From Streptomyces lacrimifluminis (GTDB lineage: Bacteria; Actinomycetota; Actinomycetes; Streptomycetales; Streptomycetaceae), in contig NZ_BMMU01000027.1 in the NCBI RefSeq assembly GCF_014646095.1, positions 1-64,000 of the forward strand: 64,000 bases of DNA. Reading direction: 5' to 3'. The position numbers and the translations under genes were made by a program. The notes beneath the pieces are model-generated. The model searched no databases. It saw only the letters and a program-made list of their open reading frames with translations, and was not told the origin of the DNA. Shown here in pieces: positions 62,160 to 64,000 of this stretch. Within the stretch, counting starts at the first letter, position 1; each line of letters opens with the position of its first letter.

Positions 62160-62548
62160 CCAACTGGCCCCGTCGGGGCTTCTGGTGCGAGTGCTGGACC
62201 GAGGACCTCACCGAGGCGGAGCCACCTGCACTCCGGGGATCCTTCGACGCCTACTCAGCGCCCCAGGCGGACAGATGGATCTCCATCGCGCTGCGGACCA
62301 TCTCACCGGCACTCGACTCGGACGCCTCCGACGAGGCATGGGCCTGGCTCTACGAAGGACGCATCGAAACCAGAAGAGCACTCCTGCACGCAAAACCCTG
62401 CACCGTCTCCGTCACCCACGCTGATACCCGCATCACTTGGACTGTCCGACCCGCGCTCTTCCTGCCCCTCGCGCACCGACAGGCGACCGAACTCCCAGCC
62501 TGCGCACACGACTTCAAAGCCCCCACCAGCCACAGAGCCCAGCACTGA
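62153..62548 (+). CDS. Hypothetical protein coupled to the HATPase
   Basis: 131 residues from GTG 62153 (GGAGG six nt upstream), overlapping the HATPase stop by 7 nt. Rich in Trp/Arg: NWPRRGFWCECWTEDLTEAEPPALRGSFDAYSA, ISIALRTISPALDSDASDEAWAWLYEGRIETRR. No family recognised. Codon use is like the element rather than the reverse transcriptase that follows. Confidence 0.7.
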   Translation: MLTNWPRRGFWCECWTEDLTEAEPPALRGSFDAYSAPQADRWISIALRTISPALDSDASDEAWAWLYEGRIETRRALLHAKPCTVSVTHADTRITWTVRPALFLPLAHRQATELPACAHDFKAPTSHRAQH

Positions 62549-62796
62549 GTTACAACTTTCTCTACTGGTTCAAGGCGGCTCGCTCCGCTCCCCGCGCGCG
62601 GCCCGGCCCCCGGCCGGGCCTGCGCTCCTGTCTCCGCCCCGCTCCAGCCCGGCCGGCGCCCGTGCCGCGCTGACAGCAATCGGACGCCTGCGACCCGAGA
62701 AAGGGAAGGGCCGCGTGCGCCGAAATAGCAGGCAACACACGAAGTTGGCGGGCACAATGTCAGGCAACATCTCGCTAGGGGATTGGGAAGGACTAC
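62549..62796. other. Structured non-coding region before the reverse transcriptase
   Basis: 248 nt without a gene. A strongly GC-rich half (about 62573-62675) with GC-clamped hairpins such as GGCCCGGC/GCCGGGCC at 62600-62620 and CTCCGCTCC repeats, then a sudden shift to AT-richer DNA that continues into the reverse transcriptase. It may contain the promoter and an RNA partner of that gene, or an element locus. No tRNA fold seen. Confidence 0.5.
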
Positions 62797-64000
62797 GTGC
62801 TGGTCTCGCCGAAAATCATGCAGTCGCTCGACCTGAGCTCGTCCACCGAATTCTGCCTATCGACTCCACTCGACAGGCTTCCAATTTTGATCTCAGATCG
62901 ATGCCTCATGGATTCAAAAAGGTCCGTCATCAAGTGGGTGGAGGCAAATTTCTGCGGAGGCACGCGCATCCCCAAAGAAATCATGACAATGCCAAAAAAT
63001 AAATTTGGCCAGCGACCGATCATTCTTACTTCGCTGACATCCCGCATCATTTATCAGGCGCTAGTTTCAAGCGTCGCGGATTCAATGGAACCCAACAGTC
63101 GAGGCGGAGAGGGATGGGTACAACACGAGACATTTGCTGAAGAGTCTCCGAGCGAATTCATCGTTGAGGTCGATATCGCGGCTTGCTACGAGTTCATCGA
63201 TCACGAACGACTTCGCCAGGAACTCGTGGCACGTACCCTTAATGTCGAAGTCGCTAGGAGTATCACAGATTTTCTAGGAGAATGCTCACCGAACAAAAGA
63301 GGACTCCCCCAGCTAACCTCTGCCAGCGACACACTGGGAGACCTCTATCTAAGTGTCATCCAACGACAGCTAATGCGTCAGGGATTGGAAGTATCGCGGT
63401 ATGCGGACGACTTTCTAATAAGAGCCAAAAATTGGGAGCAAGCTAACGAGACAATCGAGTACGCTGCCGAATTCGCGAGAGATCTTGGCTTGATCCTCTC
63501 TTATGAAAAGACCAGGGCGGTACGATCATCTACCTTCAAGAAAAAAGCGGAGTCCCAACGGCAACTACAGAGGCAGTACTTCGACAGCGAAAGAGAGCGA
63601 ATGACTTTCTTTCATCTTGTCGGTGGAGATAGGTATGGAGATGTCTCTCTCGTGGAGCTCTTGCCAAGCGATGCGGAAACCCTCAAGGCGTCGATGCGAA
63701 GAGTGATTACCCACTGGCAAGGTGAGACGCGGGAAGCAGAGGCGAACCCAGACATAGAATTCACCCTTGAATCGTCCCTCCGCCGCATGCTTCCGTTGGC
63801 TATATCGGTATTGCAGGAGGACAGTAAGAGAATTCCAACAAAGGTATTCACGAGCCTCGCCTTCCGAGAGCCCGTGCGCTTGGAACGTGTCTGTCAATAC
63901 GTCCTAGCTAGGGCACACAGGGCGGAAGAACGGAGCGAGAGTTGGGGATTGGTGAAATCGCTCACCGATTCCGGGAGACTAAGCCCATGGGCCCGCCTAT
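62797..64000 (+). CDS. Reverse transcriptase, AICE cargo (3' end beyond window)
   Basis: At least 401 residues from GTG 62797 with GGGAAGG five nt upstream; no stop before the window end. RT motifs in order: RPII (73-76, LTSLTSRIIYQAL follows), motif A DIAACYEFIDHERL with D126, motif B RGLPQLTSASDTLGDLYL (168-185), motif C YADD at 202-205, motif D LGLILSYEKT (230-239). About 160 residues follow, predicted helical and charged (RMTFFHLVGG, TLKASMRRVITHW, LRRMLPLAISVLQEDS). No retron VTG or group II maturase X domain is evident. Composition is far AT-richer than neighbours, suggesting recent transfer. Consistent with UG/DRT or Abi-type defence RT; subclass undecided. Confidence 0.9.
   Translation, partial: MLVSPKIMQSLDLSSSTEFCLSTPLDRLPILISDRCLMDSKRSVIKWVEANFCGGTRIPKEIMTMPKNKFGQRPIILTSLTSRIIYQALVSSVADSMEPNSRGGEGWVQHETFAEESPSEFIVEVDIAACYEFIDHERLRQELVARTLNVEVARSITDFLGECSPNKRGLPQLTSASDTLGDLYLSVIQRQLMRQGLEVSRYADDFLIRAKNWEQANETIEYAAEFARDLGLILSYEKTRAVRSSTFKKKAESQRQLQRQYFDSERERMTFFHLVGGDRYGDVSLVELLPSDAETLKASMRRVITHWQGETREAEANPDIEFTLESSLRRMLPLAISVLQEDSKRIPTKVFTSLAFREPVRLERVCQYVLARAHRAEERSESWGLVKSLTDSGRLSPWARL

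Larger units (their letters stand above)
52490..64000. mobile_element. Actinomycete integrative and conjugative element (pSAM2-like AICE), left end
   Basis: From the tRNA-Ser 3' end rightwards come, in the typical AICE order, integrase, excisionase-like HTH, RepSA-type initiator, SpdD-like, small membrane and transfer proteins, DUF2637, TraSA/FtsK-type translocase, SCO3933-like regulator and GntR (KorSA-like), all leftward, then Nudix (Pif-like) rightward. Cargo: a YaaC-like gene between tRNA and int, and HATPase, small protein and reverse transcriptase at the far side. Transfer is by double-stranded DNA translocation in this class. The right att site is beyond the window. Confidence 0.88.

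Noticed and set aside
62715..63002. 95-codon plus-strand frame before and over the reverse transcriptase start
   Set aside because: Out of frame with the RT and lacks protein-like features; the RT frame with GGGAAGG and GTG 62797 explains the region.
62797..64000. Retron reverse transcriptase
   Set aside because: No VTG-type motif after YADD and no visible msr/msd inverted repeat pair; the upstream structure is not shaped like a retron RNA. Cannot be fully excluded without alignment.

Overview
The window is a Streptomyces chromosome segment. Coding sequence is very GC-rich, starts are often GTG, and genes commonly overlap by 4 nt. The markers are diagnostic: BldC, Lsr2, valine dehydrogenase, an Scr1-type regulator with DUF397 partners, a SpdD/DUF2637/RepSA transfer module, and a purine block interleaved with lsr2, vdh, bldC, hrpA and dnaX, an order typical of the Streptomyces core.

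Layout. (1) nt 1-4868 is the end of an integrated element: a tyrosine integrase cut by the window edge, a frameshifted PIN-like nuclease gene, and a translationally coupled pair (membrane-anchored small protein plus Cys/His-cluster protein), ending at the 3' end of tRNA-Lys. (2) nt 5061-18340 is core or semi-core: APC permease, LamG secreted protein, DEAD-box helicase with an RG-rich repeat tail, lipoprotein, zincin, membrane metallophosphoesterase, STAS-ANTAR regulator, CsbD protein, a ppx/gppA gene broken by two compensating indels, and tRNA-Glu, -Asp and -Phe. (3) nt 18418-26000 has hrpA, a second tRNA-Asp, a wrecked tRNA-Asp copy, bldC and vdh. (4) nt 27400-49724 holds purine genes purM, purF, purL, purQ, purS, purC and purD, broken up by accessory genes: META lipoprotein, XRE/DUF397 cluster, Uma2 nuclease, lsr2, and an ABC exporter plus two-component system lying between two identical 117-bp tRNA-Gly/terminator repeats. 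(5) dnaX, the SRP RNA and tRNA-Ser follow. (6) nt 52490 to the window end is a pSAM2-like actinomycete integrative and conjugative element (AICE): YaaC-like cargo, int, xis, rep, spd genes, tra, regulator and GntR on the minus strand, then Nudix (Pif-like), HATPase and a small protein on the plus strand.

The most notable item is an open-ended gene from nt 62797 to the window end. It encodes a reverse transcriptase (RPII, DIAACYEFIDH, RGLPQ, YADD and LGL-EKT motifs) with an extra C-terminal helical region. It is much AT-richer than its neighbours, sits as cargo at the distal end of the AICE, and is preceded by a structured GC-rich non-coding stretch. This is the layout expected of a defence-type (UG/DRT/Abi-like) reverse transcriptase, possibly with an RNA partner. 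Other unusual points are a rep gene whose only well-placed start appears to be AUC, a kinase with a roughly 100-residue Ser/Gly/Ala/Arg tail, and operator-like ACTCGT repeats around the AICE GntR gene.
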